A DNA stretch of 64,000 bases from Acanthacorydalis orientalis (GCA_034766995.1 CM068320.1:8447001-8511000), one strand, 5' to 3'. Shown: positions 49,746 through 62,872, numbered from the stretch's first letter. Translations and numbers: made by a program. The notes: generated by a model not told the origin, from the letters alone.

Positions 49746-50667
49746 CGAGGTCAGACAATTAAGTAATGCGACCGATTTTTTTTCTCGGTCTGTGGTAACA
49801 CTGCGAACCTGTAACTCCGTCACCGTAATAGCAGATCCCTACTCTCTCGATTGAAACCTTGACCACCCTCGTACGATCATTTCTTCGCCAGCTGTTTAGT
49901 GTTTTGTAACAACGCGCGAGTAGTGCATGTCACGAAGCCCACCGAATGAACATCGCTCAAGATTGTCTCGAGCAGGTTGAAAGTGATCCTACTCTTCTCG
50001 ATCGAGTTATTACTGGTGATGAAAGTTGGTTCTTTCAATATGACCCCGAAACTAAACGACAAAGCCAACAGTGGCTGTCCCCTGGAGCACCAAGGCCAAA
50101 GAAGCCGAGAATGAGCAAGTCCAAAGTGAAAACCATGTTGATTTGCTTCTTCGACAGCAAAGGGGTGGTTCACAAAGAGTTCGTACCACCTGGACAAACC
50201 GTAAATCAAGTATTCTACCGCAATGTGCTCGAAAAATTACGAAAAAGGGTGCTCAGAGTGCGTCCAGAGATCGCGAAGACTTGGGTTCTGCATCACGACA
50301 ATGCTCCCTGTCACAGTGCGTTCAGTGTCTCTCAGTTTTTGGCGTCTAAAGGCATCGCAACGTTACCACAACCGCCCTATTCACCGGACATGTCACCCTG
50401 CGACTTTTTCCTATTCCCCCATATGAAAAAATTCGTCAAAGGTCAACTTTTTGACTCCGTTGAAGATATCCAAGAATCTGTGACGAGGGTACTCGGAGAG
50501 GTCCCACAAGAAGTGTTCCAGAATTGTTACGAAAACTGGAAAACTCGCTGGAATAAGTGTATAGATGCGGGAGGGGACTACTTTGAAGGGGATCGCAGCG
50601 ATGTACCTTAATTTTTCAATATACTCGATTTTTGAATTTTGTTGCATTACTTAATTGTCTGACCTCG
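49746..50667 (+). mobile_element. Young mariner element with internal deletion
   Basis: A 922-bp element with perfect 24-bp terminal inverted repeats: CGAGGTCAGACAATTAAGTA... at 49746-49769 and its exact reverse complement at 50644-50667. TA precedes the left end; on the right the bases are AAGTA, so the right TA copy is shifted or mutated. A full mariner is about 1.3 kb, so roughly 350-400 bases are missing. The loss covers the start of the transposase gene. Confidence 0.92.
49946..50611 (+). CDS. Mariner transposase lacking its DNA-binding domain
   Basis: An uninterrupted 221-residue frame beginning MNIAQDCLEQVESDP. It covers the catalytic domain with all three Asp: D25 in VITGDESWFF, D118 in VLHHDNAPCH, and D153 in YSPDMSPCDFF. 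D118 and D153 have 34 residues between them, the DD34D spacing of mariner. The C-terminus ends NKCIDAGGDYFEGD as in full-length relatives. The two N-terminal helix-turn-helix motifs are absent: leader-like sequence continues straight into the catalytic part at about 49940. Whether the Met at 49946 is ever used is unknown. The absence of stops and frameshifts marks it as the youngest mariner here. It could yield a catalytic-domain-only protein, but cutting is not expected without end binding. Confidence 0.85.
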   Translation: MNIAQDCLEQVESDPTLLDRVITGDESWFFQYDPETKRQSQQWLSPGAPRPKKPRMSKSKVKTMLICFFDSKGVVHKEFVPPGQTVNQVFYRNVLEKLRKRVLRVRPEIAKTWVLHHDNAPCHSAFSVSQFLASKGIATLPQPPYSPDMSPCDFFLFPHMKKFVKGQLFDSVEDIQESVTRVLGEVPQEVFQNCYENWKTRWNKCIDAGGDYFEGDRSDVP

Positions 50668-52393
50668 AAGTACCGATAATAGATGATAACAAGGAATATC
50701 AGTGTTCTGTGAGTAACTGAAAGAAGAATATTTGCAAATAAAAACATGCTGTCAACTGAGTTTACCGCACTGGAACAGGAGAGTTAATGAAATAAGAATG
50801 AAATTGAAGAGTAGTATTTCATTTATTTTTTTAACAATTCCATCAAAATTTTTTAAAAAAAAAAAACAATAATAAACATAATAGTTTTTGATTAGCATAA
50901 ACGTCAGGCATATAACATTATGATATGATTATTTAACGATTGTTAATAGATTTGTTACAGTTAATTAATAAAATTCATTAACAGTATATAATAACGGGTA
51001 ATTATATAAAATGACCAAATTTACAACTAACGTAAGAAAATTTTGATTCTAACAAAATGATATATGATTGTATCTTTAAACTGCAGCGTGAAGCCTTCCA
51101 GAATTTAAGATTTTTTTTATTTTTGTAATTATTTGTTATGTGTATTAGATTTTTTTGTATCTTTACCAGTATGTTAAGCAATTTTGAATAAATTTATAAT
51201 GTGAAAATCGTACGTCAAATGGAATCAAATTTTATATTGTATTTTGTACAATTTTTAAGCTTTTAAATTATAAAGATTTTTTATTATGTGAGGAATTTCA
51301 ATTGAAAGTAATGTAAACGCTTTAAGAGCTAATGTTCTTCGAATAATAGACAATAAAATTACCAAACTTTAAAAAAAAATTGAAAATTATGTTAATGACG
51401 TTAATAATATTCCAGAGGATCTTGATATTGAAATTTAATAAAATAATCATGATTTATTTTATGGCTTTGAAAAGTAGTACGGAGTTGAGAAGAAAAGAAT
51501 CCTAATTAAAATTAATAATACTTGCAACTAAAAGTGAAGGAAAAAAATACTTCTCAATACTTTTTTATCCTTATTTATACAATTATTAACGTGTCTACCA
51601 TTCGTTCGTTAATTTTATGTCTGTTATATTCCGAGAATCTCTTAATAATCAGCTTGTAATTAATTTAAAACTGGTAGAATTAGTAATAAAACCTTCTTTT
51701 CAAAAATGATATTGAACTCTACGAATATCAAGAAATATTAAAGACATAATAAGCAATATTCTCGGTACTAGCACTCGTAAATAATAAATATGATATTGAT
51801 TTGTTGAAAAATAGAAAATATTGTTAAATGTTCCCATTATAGAAACATAGTATTACAGTAAGTAGTTCTTACATTTATTCTCAATTGATCTGTTTACAAT
51901 GCTCAAGAAGTTTGTACGAAAAGTATGAAAAAACAATATTTGACGTAGAATCAGATTTTTTCACTAGAATACCTGTTATTTTTATTGTTTTCGTCTAAAT
52001 TAAAGATTGTCTCTATATTTTTAATGTTGTATGACAATTAAACGTTTTACATAAAACAAAAATTGGTAATATAATTGCTGTTCTTTTGAATTTCTTATGA
52101 ACATCAATGAAATATTTGTTATTAATACTAAGACAGTTGATTTCATTTTCTTTTGTATTGAGTAGAATCTTATGAAATAATTAATAAAATACATATATGC
52201 ATCTGAATTGAAATATATATTAAAAAATATCAAATAAACCTTAGATTCTAAAAAATCACCTTTCAGTGTACAATACAGAAATGATATAAACTATATACTA
52301 TGGTCAATATAGAAAATATAAAGGTAGAATATAATGAAGACAAGTTTAAGAATATTATAATTTAAACGACTGATAGTTAATTCATTCAATGTA
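50668..52393. other. AT-rich non-coding stretch
   Basis: No gene, repeat or element end recognised. Confidence 0.5.
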
Positions 52394-52396
52394 TTA

Positions 52397-53582
52397 AGGG
52401 CCCCATATACTATCAATCTGGCCGTTAGTTCTGACTGATTAGTTGTGATTGGTATGGAAAACTGAGGGTGTGTGGTTTGTGTATCGTTCCGTTTTGAACT
52501 GATCAGTCCGATTGAAGAACTGAAAGAAGTTCCATCGATTTATTTGTCTGACCAAGTGAATGGAAGTAAAATTTGTGTATGTGTTGCAGTTTCAACTAAA
52601 TCGGTCAGTTTTTGTTTGTCTCTTCTTGTAATAATCTTTCTTACGTTATTTTTAGTTTACTATTTTTTTAGTTAGCTAAAAATTAAATTAAACTTAAATT
52701 AAAAATTAAATTAAACTTTAATCGCTCAATGAACAAATTAATTTTAAAACTTCGATCAAAAAATAATCATTTTTTTGTTATTAAATAAATTTCTTACTAG
52801 TGCATAATTAAAAGAAAAAAATATATTTTCAGTGGTGTAGCAAGTTGATTTTAACTTAGGCGGGTACAAGTTTTTAAAAATTGATATTTTTTCGTAAATA
52901 ATTAAAAATAATGGTAAACTAATTTGAGTAATTCGATATTGTTTGCGACATCCTTTATAATAGAAAAATAACTATGTAAAAGTATTTATATGAATATTAT
53001 GACGTCCGCGTCGGGAACGAGCAGATAAAAATTTGTTCAGTAAATACAACGGTCGCTCGTATAACACTCGAGGGTTCTCATAGCTTGGGGTGAAATTATA
53101 GTAGAAAAATTAAGATCTTCATAACTTCTCCTCGTTGCCAAAAACTTTAAAGTAGTTGTGAGCCGCTCGTGCGGAATTATGCCAGCCTTAAAATTGTGTC
53201 TTGCTTTTTAATAAGTGGAGATACTATTGACAACAACTTGAGGTTTGTCTCTTCATTCATTCTCAGATAATTATGCCAATCTTTGGGATGAAATTTGAGT
53301 TCATTCAATAAATTAGTATGTGAAAATTTGTTTTTTTTTCTTCAACCATTCCTTCACTCATATTATTATTTTCTTCTTTACTTTTTAGATTGAAGAACAA
53401 TAGATAGAGCTGCGCAGCACAATAATCGGTCTCACCCATAATGATAAATACACAATCACTAAATCAAAATGAAACGATCAGTTAGATCTGATGATGTGTG
53501 CACACACAGTCTGATCAGTTAAAAATATTTAGATTTTGATCAGTCAGAACTGACGGCCAAACTGATAGTGTATGGGGGACCT
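52397..53582 (-). mobile_element. PIF/Harbinger-type element, degraded
   Basis: Long terminal inverted repeats of about 45 bases: AGGGCCCCATATACTATCAA... at the left, and AGGTCCCCCATACACTATCA... as the reverse of the right end. The 3-bp target TTA lies outside both ends (52394-52396 and 53583-53585), as expected for Harbinger. On the minus strand around 53040-53240 the transposase N-terminal region is recognisable: KAGIIPHERLTTTLKFLAT, RRSYEDLNFSTIISPQAM. The catalytic part is missing and stops are present. The left half (52440-53000) has no recognisable coding sequence. Confidence 0.87.
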
Positions 53583-53585
53583 TTA

Positions 53586-53869
53586 TGAATAAAATTTGAC
53601 TTAATCTGACCTGACCTTGATCGATTTTTTGTGTAGTTGCAGTGTAATTAATAATTATATATAACTGCCGTTTATTGTATAGAATTATTGTATTATTCGC
53701 CGTAAAAGATACGATATAATTTTAGAAATTCGAAAAAGGTTTTTAGCCTTTTAGTAACTTGATACGTTTTCAATTATTCTCTTCTATCAGTCATTGAGAA
53801 TACTGAAAGAATATTTTTCATAACTGAATACATGTCATTCAATCCTTTAAAAACATACGCACGTCTATG
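53586..53869. other. Non-coding spacer
   Basis: Contains one TCTGACCTGACCTTG phrase near 53607 like the repeats at 21839-22320. Nothing else recognised. Confidence 0.45.
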
Positions 53870-54310
53870 CGCACTCCTGAGTTCAGATAAAGTTCTTTAA
53901 CGATTTCTCGCTCTCTGAACGCAATGTTGCGTGAACGACACCGAATGAAACTTTACTAACAAATAGCAAGCATGACAGTGCGCGAAGCGTACACCTGATA
54001 TAATGATACGTACGGGACTATTAAGATCAAGCAGAAAAACCAGAAGGGGAAGAACGAACAGCTAACGATATCTCGTATAAAATCTTGATCGCTCGATTTG
54101 TCTACCACAATTTATTGTGTGTCCGTTGTTATATTATACTTATGCCTAACTAAAGTCGATATTTATGAGCGTTCGTTTCGATGCTGACGTGCTTTTATTG
54201 TATGCGTGCGCTTGTACTTCTTTTACGGCGCTTTTAATGGGCGCCGTTTATAAGATATCCTTAATCAAGTCACGAATCGTACGCAGTTTAGGTATCGTCT
54301 TTAAGATTTA
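53870..54310. promoter_or_regulatory. CpG-containing block, possible regulatory region
   Basis: About 440 bases richer in G+C and CpG than the surroundings. It has no frame of note and no transposon ends. GGCGCTTTTAATGGGCGCC near 54227-54245 is an imperfect palindrome. TTTATTG, TTTACGG and CGTTTATAAG cluster at 54195-54255 and resemble homeodomain sites of the posterior Hox/Caudal type. Such short motifs are common by chance in AT-rich DNA. Confidence 0.28.
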
Positions 54311-55704
54311 TTGTCTACATGTAAAAAATTAGCATGGTAATTGAATTTTTATAAAATTAATTTGTTTATAAAAAAAAACTTTTTAAAAAAGTACCTAACA
54401 AAATTGTATAATGATTTACAAATATGTCCATAAAATTGGAAAATAATTATATACATTTCATTATTACTAAATAAAAGGTAGAATTGAATTATGATATTCA
54501 ACATTTACTAATTTTCCATATGTATATTGTCAAAGTCGATTCGTTGATTCCAAAGAATTTTTAATCGAGCGCGAATAAAAATATGACGGTTTATTCATTA
54601 ATTTGCTTTATTAAATATATAGTATATTTTCAGAAAAATCGACCATTTCTGTATAATTCTATTAATGAACGTACATGTTTTTTTATTATTGTATCAAGTC
54701 TGCGTATCAAACATTAAATAACAATGAACGTATCAACCTGTTATAACTAAAATAAATAAATAAACTCTCATTTTCTCGGAAAATATGATTGTGTTATCAA
54801 AATTTTGCACATTAAAAAAAACTTGATTTAAAAATCCACATAAAATTCTTACATTGTATATTTTTGAAATATTCAATAAATTATTCACAAATTTAAAAAT
54901 GGAAAAAATAAACAATTATATTCTAAATATACTGTCCATGCAAAAAAAACAGTAAATATTTTATAACGGAAATAGCTTTAATAAAACTCTCAAAATACAT
55001 TAATTTTCTCTTTAAAAACATGGAAAACAACAGAAAATTGCAGAAAAAACGTGGCTAAATATTTAATTTTCAATAAAGCGTTAGGATGTGGAATGAATTG
55101 CAGTCTTGTATTCTGAAACAATTCAAAAGCTAAGAGGTTAAAGCTGGAAATATGCGACTGGTGAATTTGTTTCTAAAGCAATCCCTACTTGAACGATTTA
55201 TCCTAAATAGACTTGTTATTATAAGCTCGGATTCCGACATTAACTAAATTGTTTATTGATTTTAAAACACTGTGTACAGTATAATTTTAATATATTACAA
55301 TTATCACAATTTAACATTATAAATAAAAATACTAGACACACCATAAATCCTTATTTTTCTATCCATCACATAACTTTAAATAATACCGTTGTTGTTAATC
55401 AAAGATATTCTTTACATGTTATTATTTGCTAAGCTCGAATTACAATAAAAGTACTTAATTATCATATACATGAATATATGGCCTCATATTTGACAAAATC
55501 TTTGGAATTTTTATTATATTGAAGGTCATTTTTTGATAAATAATCGATTTTAGGGCATTCCTATTCAAATTGATTAATCTATTATTAAATTAATCTATTG
55601 AGAAACTATCGAAGATTTTCTTTACTTATTCATCAGTATTGACCCAAGATTCTTAAAATTATATTTCGATAACAAAGTAGTGAAGGGATGTTATCATAAT
55701 TTTA
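54311..55704. other. AT-rich non-coding stretch
   Basis: Nothing recognised. Confidence 0.5.
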
Positions 55705-56266
55705 AGTTAGTAGAAAAATAAGTGCGGTTTATGTCTTTCAAATTCATGTACATTTTTCTCTTTTTTGATTTTCCTAGCTGTTTTAAGTGGTCCAGAACTG
55801 TCCGATGACTAATGCCTAAATTTTGTGAAAACCTCGAATTATTGTGCGTGGTTCTGATTCAAATGACGCCTTAAGTTGGTCGTTATCACCTGAAGAAGGA
55901 CGCCCGCGACCTTCTTCATCTTCAAGGCTCTCGTTCCCAACACAAAATTTTTTGAACCACCATTGCACCGTACGTTCCTTAACAGTACCCACACCAAAAA
56001 CATTGTTTAGTTAACGAGTGGTTTCTCCTGCTTTAACACCCATTTTGAACTCATACAAAAAATTTGCTCCTATTTTCTTTTTTTCCATCTTTAATTCAAT
56101 AGCCCAATTTGAAGCAAAATTTTATAATAAAACCAAATTCGATATTACCAAAAAATAGACCGAAAAATGCACTTTAAAATGATATTAACGATGGATGCTA
56201 TTTTCATTGAAAAAAATTAAAGTTAGAATTCAGAAAACAAAAACCGCAATTATTTCCCTACCAACC
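55705..56266 (-). mobile_element. Mariner deletion derivative, copy 3
   Basis: The left end AGTTAGTAGAAAAATAAGTG follows a TA at 55703-55704. The right end near 56250-56266 reads in reverse GGTTGGTAGGGAAATAATTG. On the minus strand the transposase start is near 56090, with KMGVKAGET, KERTVQWWFKKF, ENESLEDEEGRGRPS and KQLGKSKKRKMYMNLKDIN. It then runs straight to the terminal repeat. The deletion joint is the same as in copies 1 and 2, and the length is almost that of copy 1. Confidence 0.87.
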
Positions 56267-57002
56267 AAATATAATTCAATGTATATATATGATAAAAAAA
56301 ATTGTGATTAAGTGCAACCCCTTTCCTTTGTACTGTCGTCTGTTTTTCTTCGATTAACACATTCAAATCATTTATTTAGTCGTGGTTGTTAGTCAAGAGT
56401 TCATAATGGATTATTCATTATCAACCTCATCAGTTTTCTTTGGATGGAAGTCGGCTTTTAATTACACCATCGCGGTTCACTTCGCTTTACATATTCATTT
56501 CTAATCAGTAATTGCTTCAAAAATAGATTGTTATGGTTACTCTTAGTCAGCTTTTCCGTAAATAAGATGGTTCTTGATAATCTCTTAACATTCAAATTCT
56601 TTTCCATTATTTAAACTTACATAAGCAGTCAAAGCAAATAATATTCTGAAATCACAAGGTTTGCTTGACACAAAGAGTAACGCGGAATATCCGAGACAAA
56701 CTCCAACAATTTCTGCATAGAACAAAGATATGTGGTCTGGCATTATCATGATGATATCACGTCTTTTCTTTCTGCCAATATCAGATATTTTTATTCAATG
56801 ACGTCTTAAGTTTATAATGAAGTAAGTGGGTGTTAGTTAATAGAATTTATAAAAAAAAACGAACGAAAAGTTGGTCAGTCTGGTACTATTTTAAGTTCAA
56901 GTTCTAAACAGACTTTTAATTCATTAAAAAATATTATGTACAAAGACATTTGTAATAATCTTATACTTACATAAATGAATTTCCTTGTACCTGCATTACA
57001 AA
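56267..57002. other. AT-rich non-coding stretch
   Basis: Nothing recognised. Confidence 0.5.
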
Positions 57003-57036
57003 GTAATTCCTAATGCATTGTAATTCCTAATGCATG
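57003..57036. repeat. 17-bp tandem duplication
   Basis: GTAATTCCTAATGCATT is followed directly by GTAATTCCTAATGCATG. Confidence 0.9.
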
Positions 57037-58762
57037 ATATTGTATATTGACTGTATGATTTTCCTAATGAAAATCGTACTATAATAATTATGCTATTGAT
57101 ATTTGTGTCATGTACTAAAGTTAATGTTGGCTAATTGAGTATTTACTTGCGTTTCGTGTATAACATGCAAATGCAATTGTAGCATAGTATGTCTTGTATA
57201 GATGCACTAGTTTGTAATGTAGGACTAAACGCAACGACAGATGCTTTCAATACGGTGTTATATTTGGTTACACTGTAATTAATGTTGACCAAATAAATAC
57301 TTTAGTGTTAAAGAACAGGATAATATAATGATACGTATGTATATGAATAATACAAAAATTAATGTAGCTCTAAATTGATTGAATGATGTATTAGTGAACC
57401 AGACTGAAAATTTTTAAGTACTAAATTGAAATATTAATAAGCACTACAGTGTACTACTACATTGATAATGTATTCTATTTTATTATTATAACATAATTTT
57501 TATAAAAAAAAAATACGATAAGTTAGAAATATTAATTTATTTTATCTTTACGACTCGAGAATTCTGTTAAACTTTTCTTACACTTACTAACAAATCTCTA
57601 AAAATTAAAATTGACACATAAATGAGACAAGGTATTCTATATTAATAGAGATTATTTTTCGGCGTTATTAATATGATACTTAACAGAAAAACATTGAAAA
57701 AAGAAATCAGAATAAGTATATCCCTAAAAAATTACAACCAAAAAAATTATATTGGTAGAGAAGTTAAAAATTTCTCATATTCATATAAAGATATCATTGG
57801 TGTGAAATTGACTTCATTTTTTTTCTTAAATTTTCTTTTAAGAATACGGATGAATCGAAAACCAGTACGATTATGTATTTGAGGGTACTCTAGAGCATTA
57901 CAAGGTCATGAAAAATTACTCCAATTCTTAGCGTATAAATTCCGGCCTTTAGATATGATCAGAATTTTTCAGAAATGCGAATGGTGAGCTACAATGCTTG
58001 TAACTTGCAGTGCGAAGGAGCATTAACTCAAATGTCGTCCACTTATATAGGATAAGAGGCGTAGGGATCATAGATATCTTCTATATACCTCTCATTGTTT
58101 TATTTAAATACTGTTTCAAGTACATAAACCCTGTATTTTTCGAAAAATGAATAAAGGTGAGTAATGTATATTCTAAGTTAATTAATTACTAAAGAAAGAA
58201 TGAAATCAACTGAGATTCATTAACATTTGATACATGTTCTATTATTTTCAACTGGTTTAAAGGGAAAACCTCTTCGGAGAAGGCAATAAGTTGCGTGGAT
58301 TTTTTTTTAGTAGCGGCAGCTCAAACAAAATCAATTATAATAGTAAATAATATAGAGGAGCTTATTGAAAAAAAAAACAAATGCGGTAATAAAATAAATG
58401 ATTACAATTTTAAAAATTTAACAAGAATGACTTCAACAAAAATTCAATATGATAAAAGATTTTTTTGGTGCTAAAAATTCTTAAGCGATAAAACAAACGA
58501 TAATTAATGGATGGAGAAAATTTGTTTCTCGACATATTTAAGATTGATGTGAATGGTACTCTTTAGTGTATCTTAAATAATGATTATGTTGGATTACTAT
58601 TACAATCCCATTACTAAGAACAAACATATGTAGTAGCACTGTTGTGGGACTCAAGAACGCATCAAATTTAATAGTCAGTAAAATACTGGCATTGTTATTG
58701 CCACAACTTTTAGGACTACAGGAGAAACTTTATACATAGACTATTTTCTGCATAAAACTACG
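57037..58762. other. AT-rich non-coding stretch
   Basis: A 69-codon frame at 57673-57882 is lysine- and asparagine-rich from composition only. A less AT-rich patch lies at 57880-58070. No gene called. Confidence 0.5.
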
Positions 58763-58770
58763 ATATATAT

Positions 58771-58835
<65 letters not shown>
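58763..58835. repeat. (TA)n microsatellite with (CATA) interruption
   Basis: TA units, then ACATACATACATA, then a long TA run. Confidence 0.95.
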
Positions 58836-58838
<3 letters not shown>

Positions 58839-60301
58839 AAAATATAAATTGGAGCTATGATTATGAGACGGTATGGTCTGTTAGCATGCTATTGTTTTAT
58901 GGTAAAAATGAGATCGTAACGAGACCGATTCGATGTAGTTTGATTCTTAAGACAAGAATAATTCTTTACTGAGATATTCATTTTAAAATATCGTAATAAA
59001 AACTGGTCTGAGCTTTGTTAAAATTATATTGAAAAATAAGAATATAATTTTTCCTAACAAACTGCGTTTCAATATCAGTACATGCAATTTTTAAACTTCC
59101 TACATATTATATTCATTAAACGTATATTGTCACTAGAAAATTTTTATTTTGTTCATCTTCTGTGTTCTGAAGAGACCGATGTGTAATTAATAAGTTTTTG
59201 TAAAATGTTTATCAGGAAATACTGAATACTATTTACAGAAACGTATGTCATCGGATACGTTTTGAATGATATTAGTGAAAGAGGTTTTATTAATAACACT
59301 CAAAATTTTTTGCTCCAAATAAAACCAATAGTTAGTCGGAGTAAAGTAATTTCCAGTTATGTTTTCAATATATCCAATTCATTTGTTCGAGAAACACATT
59401 TTTTTCGATTGAAAATTAATTTGGAATTACATGGGTATCCTAAAATCTATTTTCAATTCGGTTACCCAAGTTAGAATTTGAAACATTTGCTCTAGACTTA
59501 TAATTGAAAGTGTAGTTCTGATGTGATTCGAATATTGATTCAAACAGCGAATTATCAGTTCACGAAAATTACAATTCAATAATTCAGTTTACTCCCTTAC
59601 TGAAATTGAAAATACCTATGCATGTAAAGACGACTTATGTTCGAATATATACTTTTCTTAGTACTGGATAAACTCATAAATATTTTACAAAAGAAAGACT
59701 CAAAATTTCATGCAAAGTGTATTAACTTTTTTCAGTTGCATACATTTTATGTATTTTTTTTCTATTGTCAAAAGTCTCCTTCATTAACGTTATCTAACAC
59801 TAAAAACATTTTTTTCATTTATATGCTTATTTATAGATTTCATTATTTTCATTGGGTTAACTTTTACAAACCTACACCGAGCTTATTTTTTTTTATTTCA
59901 GACAGTTAAATCTCATTCCGTATGACCTTAGTCGCATATTCACAAAAGTATAATAAAAGTATCTTCTTTTCCTTAATTGTTCTGGATAATTTCTTTTCTA
60001 CAAGAAACATTTGCCTTCTTGTATAGAATTCTTTTCTTGTTTGTTACTTTTTAACCTATCATTTATTTAGAAAACATTTCGAAAAGTCCAAATAGCAGGT
60101 TTTCATTATATTAAAAGAAATAAAAAAGTAATAATTGGTCGATAAATATAACGTGTCTGCATCATAATAAACCGAGAAGAAAGTAAGAGTATTCACTTAA
60201 CACAATTTTTCAATTTATTCAAGAAAATTATCCATTAAATTAATAAAAAAATATCTATTTTTAAAATGTTCTTTGATCGATTTTGTAGCTAATTTTATAT
60301 A
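58836..60301. other. AT-rich non-coding stretch
   Basis: Frames of 70-90 codons (59262-59474; 59637-59909) have no recognisable domain. Confidence 0.5.
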
Positions 60302-60303
60302 TA

Positions 60304-61529
60304 CGGGGGTAGAGTGATCATTTCCCGTGTTTGACACAAAATCTCAGCACTGATATCAAACTGCAATATTTTTTTTTACATCATTATCTTTCAAAATACT
60401 GTTGCCAAAGTTTAAAAACAATACCTTAATTAGGACAATCATTTAAAGTAAACAACTTTTGCTCTTTTTTAACTATGGAAAAAAATTACTATCGGCCTGT
60501 AATTATATTTCTGTTATTGGATGGGAAAATGTGTGGAATAATTAAAGAATAGTTACACACTGTATATAGGGACTCTGCACCTTCGATGACAACAGTCAGA
60601 TATTGGTTCAATGAATTTAAACGAGGTCGTACAAGCGTTTGTGATGAACAACGTCTAGGTTATTAAATTGAGGTGACTACTGAATAGATGATTGGGAAAA
60701 TCCATGACATTGTTTTAAATGATCATAGAATCAAAGTCCATGAGATAGTTGAGATAGTAGGCATCTCAGACAATCGTGTACGGAACATATTACACGAACA
60801 TTTAGATATGAAAAAGCTATCCGCCAGACGGATTCCGCGTTTGTTCACAATCGACCAAAAACGCATTCGAATGAACATTTCAAAGGAGTGTTTAACGATT
60901 TTTAAACGTAATCGACATGAATTTTTCGTCGATATATAACCGTTCATGAAACATGGATCCATCGCCATATACCTGAAACGAAGGATCAGTCAAAACAATG
61001 GACTTCTCCTGCCAAACGTGCACCAAAGAAGGCAATAGTCATTGAATCAGCTGGAAAGATTATTGCGACTGTTTTCTGGGATGCTTATGAAATATTGCTA
61101 ATCGACTGCCTTGAAAAAGTGAAAACAATAACAAGAGTCTACTTATGCATCATTATTGGACCAGCTGAAAGATGAAATTGAGAAAAAACGTCCTTATTTG
61201 GCAAAGAAAATATTACTCTTTCATCACGACAATGCACCGCTACATAAATCAACAGTCGGGGCTGTAAAATTGTATGAATTGCACTACGAATTGCTTCCAC
61301 ATCCACCATATTCTCCAAATCTGACACCGTGTGACTTTTACCTTATTCCAAACGTGAAAGAATGGCTCGGAGATAAAAGATTTTCATCAAATTCGGAATG
61401 GATAAAAAAATTAGAAATGCATTGGACTAAGTGCATCGAACTAAAAGAAAATTACCTTGAAAAATAAAAAAGAATTTGCACAAAAAAAAGTTTTCTTGTT
61501 AAACACGAGGACTTATCATTCTACCCTCG
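60304..61529 (+). pseudogene. Full-length mariner transposon, inactivated
   Basis: A 1226-bp element flanked by TA on both sides (60302-60303 and 61530-61531). The left end is CGGGGGTAGAGTGATCATTT; the right end in reverse is CGAGGGTAGAATGATAAGTC. The N-terminal part includes TVRYWFNEFKRGRTSV and, from 60688, IGKIHDIVLNDHRIKVHEIV, RNILHEHLDMKKLSAR. The first catalytic motif reads TVHETWIH: codon CAT at 60945-60947 replaces the Asp of TVDETW. The C-terminal frame 61156-61467 has FHHDNAPLHK, PPYSPNLTPCDFYLIPN and ends CIELKENYLEK, so Asp 2 and 3 remain. Frameshifts near 60935 and 61130 also break it. Confidence 0.9.
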
Positions 61530-61531
61530 TA

Positions 61532-61606
61532 CTTTATTGAAATCAAAATGAACCATAAATTTTATTACATACTTCTCTTATAACTTAGTTATCATTTTTA
61601 GAAGAA

Positions 61607-61609
<3 letters not shown>
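61532..61609. other. Spacer
   Basis: AT-rich, nothing recognised. Confidence 0.4.

Positions 61610-61641
<32 letters not shown>
61610..61641. repeat. (TA)n microsatellite
   Basis: About sixteen TA units. Confidence 0.95.
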
Positions 61642-61643
<2 letters not shown>

Positions 61644-61770
61644 TAGGTATAAAAAACATCATTCAAGTAGAATGAAAAACCTCTTACTCAGCAATTAATT
61701 TCAAGTCTTAAGATGAAAAAAAAACACGCCGTTTATACTTGATCGTTACTCGTGCAAATAAATGACCAAT

Positions 61771-61771
61771 G

Positions 61772-61826
<55 letters not shown>
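61771..61826. repeat. (TA)n microsatellite
   Basis: About 27 TA units with one TG near the left end. Confidence 0.95.
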
Positions 61827-61830
<4 letters not shown>

Positions 61831-62809
61831 GACAAAATTCGTTAGTAATTATATTGAAGGGATCACAAAGGTACACTATAATGGATACTGGATGACCAAT
61901 CCTATTATTAGTGGCTTTACCTGAAATCTATTTTGCTAATTTTCCATATTCGTCGCGGCTATATTTATCAGAATCCATAGGGGTGAGATGAACGTTTGAA
62001 ATCATTAAAAAGCTCTATCCGGGACGAATGTGTTCAATTTATCAGTATTTGATTAAGTTTCAATAATAAATTCTATTTATTCAGGTATTCTGCTTTGTGT
62101 TATATTTAATTTCATTAAAGTTAAGAGTGCGCATAATTAATAATTTATATGAATCATTAAAAAATATTGAATTAAGTTTAATGTAGTATCATAAGCGTGT
62201 AATTTTAATAATTATTTTTATTATTTGATTATGTTAATTACATAAACAAATATGAAATATAAAACAGGATCTTTTTTAATTATTTTTAAAGACTACGAAC
62301 ATTAAAATTCATAAAACGTTCCAGACAATCTTTTTTGAATAAAAATATGTATAACATGTGTCTCACACAGTGGAATTCTAATTTATTATATTGCTAGCAA
62401 CTAAAATAAGTTCAAGATATTGTAAATAAAAATAAAGGAATAGGATATTTATTATTTAACTACGACTACCTATCTAGTATTTTTAATAAACTAATGGCAA
62501 GACAGCTCAACACACCTGTGTTATTATTTTTTGTTAATAGATATTTTTCATATTTTAACAACCGTTTTATTTTTTTAAAAAAAATAGTAATTTTCATGTT
62601 ATACATTTTATTTAAATTTAATTTTCTCGTTAGAAAATTATGAAATCAGTTTATTCACTTACAATAATATGATTTTTTAAAAATTATAAAATAGATTAAT
62701 TCCGAATTAAGAGATTCTAAATTTTCAGTATTCTAAATTTTTATGTTGATTATAAATTCGAGTATTTTTTGAATATTATTCAAATGATAAATAAAATACA
62801 TACGCTCAT
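61827..62809. other. AT-rich non-coding stretch
   Basis: Nothing recognised. Confidence 0.5.

Positions 62810-62869
<60 letters not shown>
62810..62869. repeat. Compound (CA)n(TA)n microsatellite
   Basis: About nine CA units followed by about twenty TA units, ending at the LINE fragment. Confidence 0.95.

Positions 62870-62872
<3 letters not shown>

Noticed and set aside
54195..54255. Cluster of Hox/Caudal-like sites as evidence for a Hox locus
   Set aside because: Six- to eight-base AT-rich motifs are frequent by chance here, no homeobox is present in the window, and Hox complexes usually carry few transposons.
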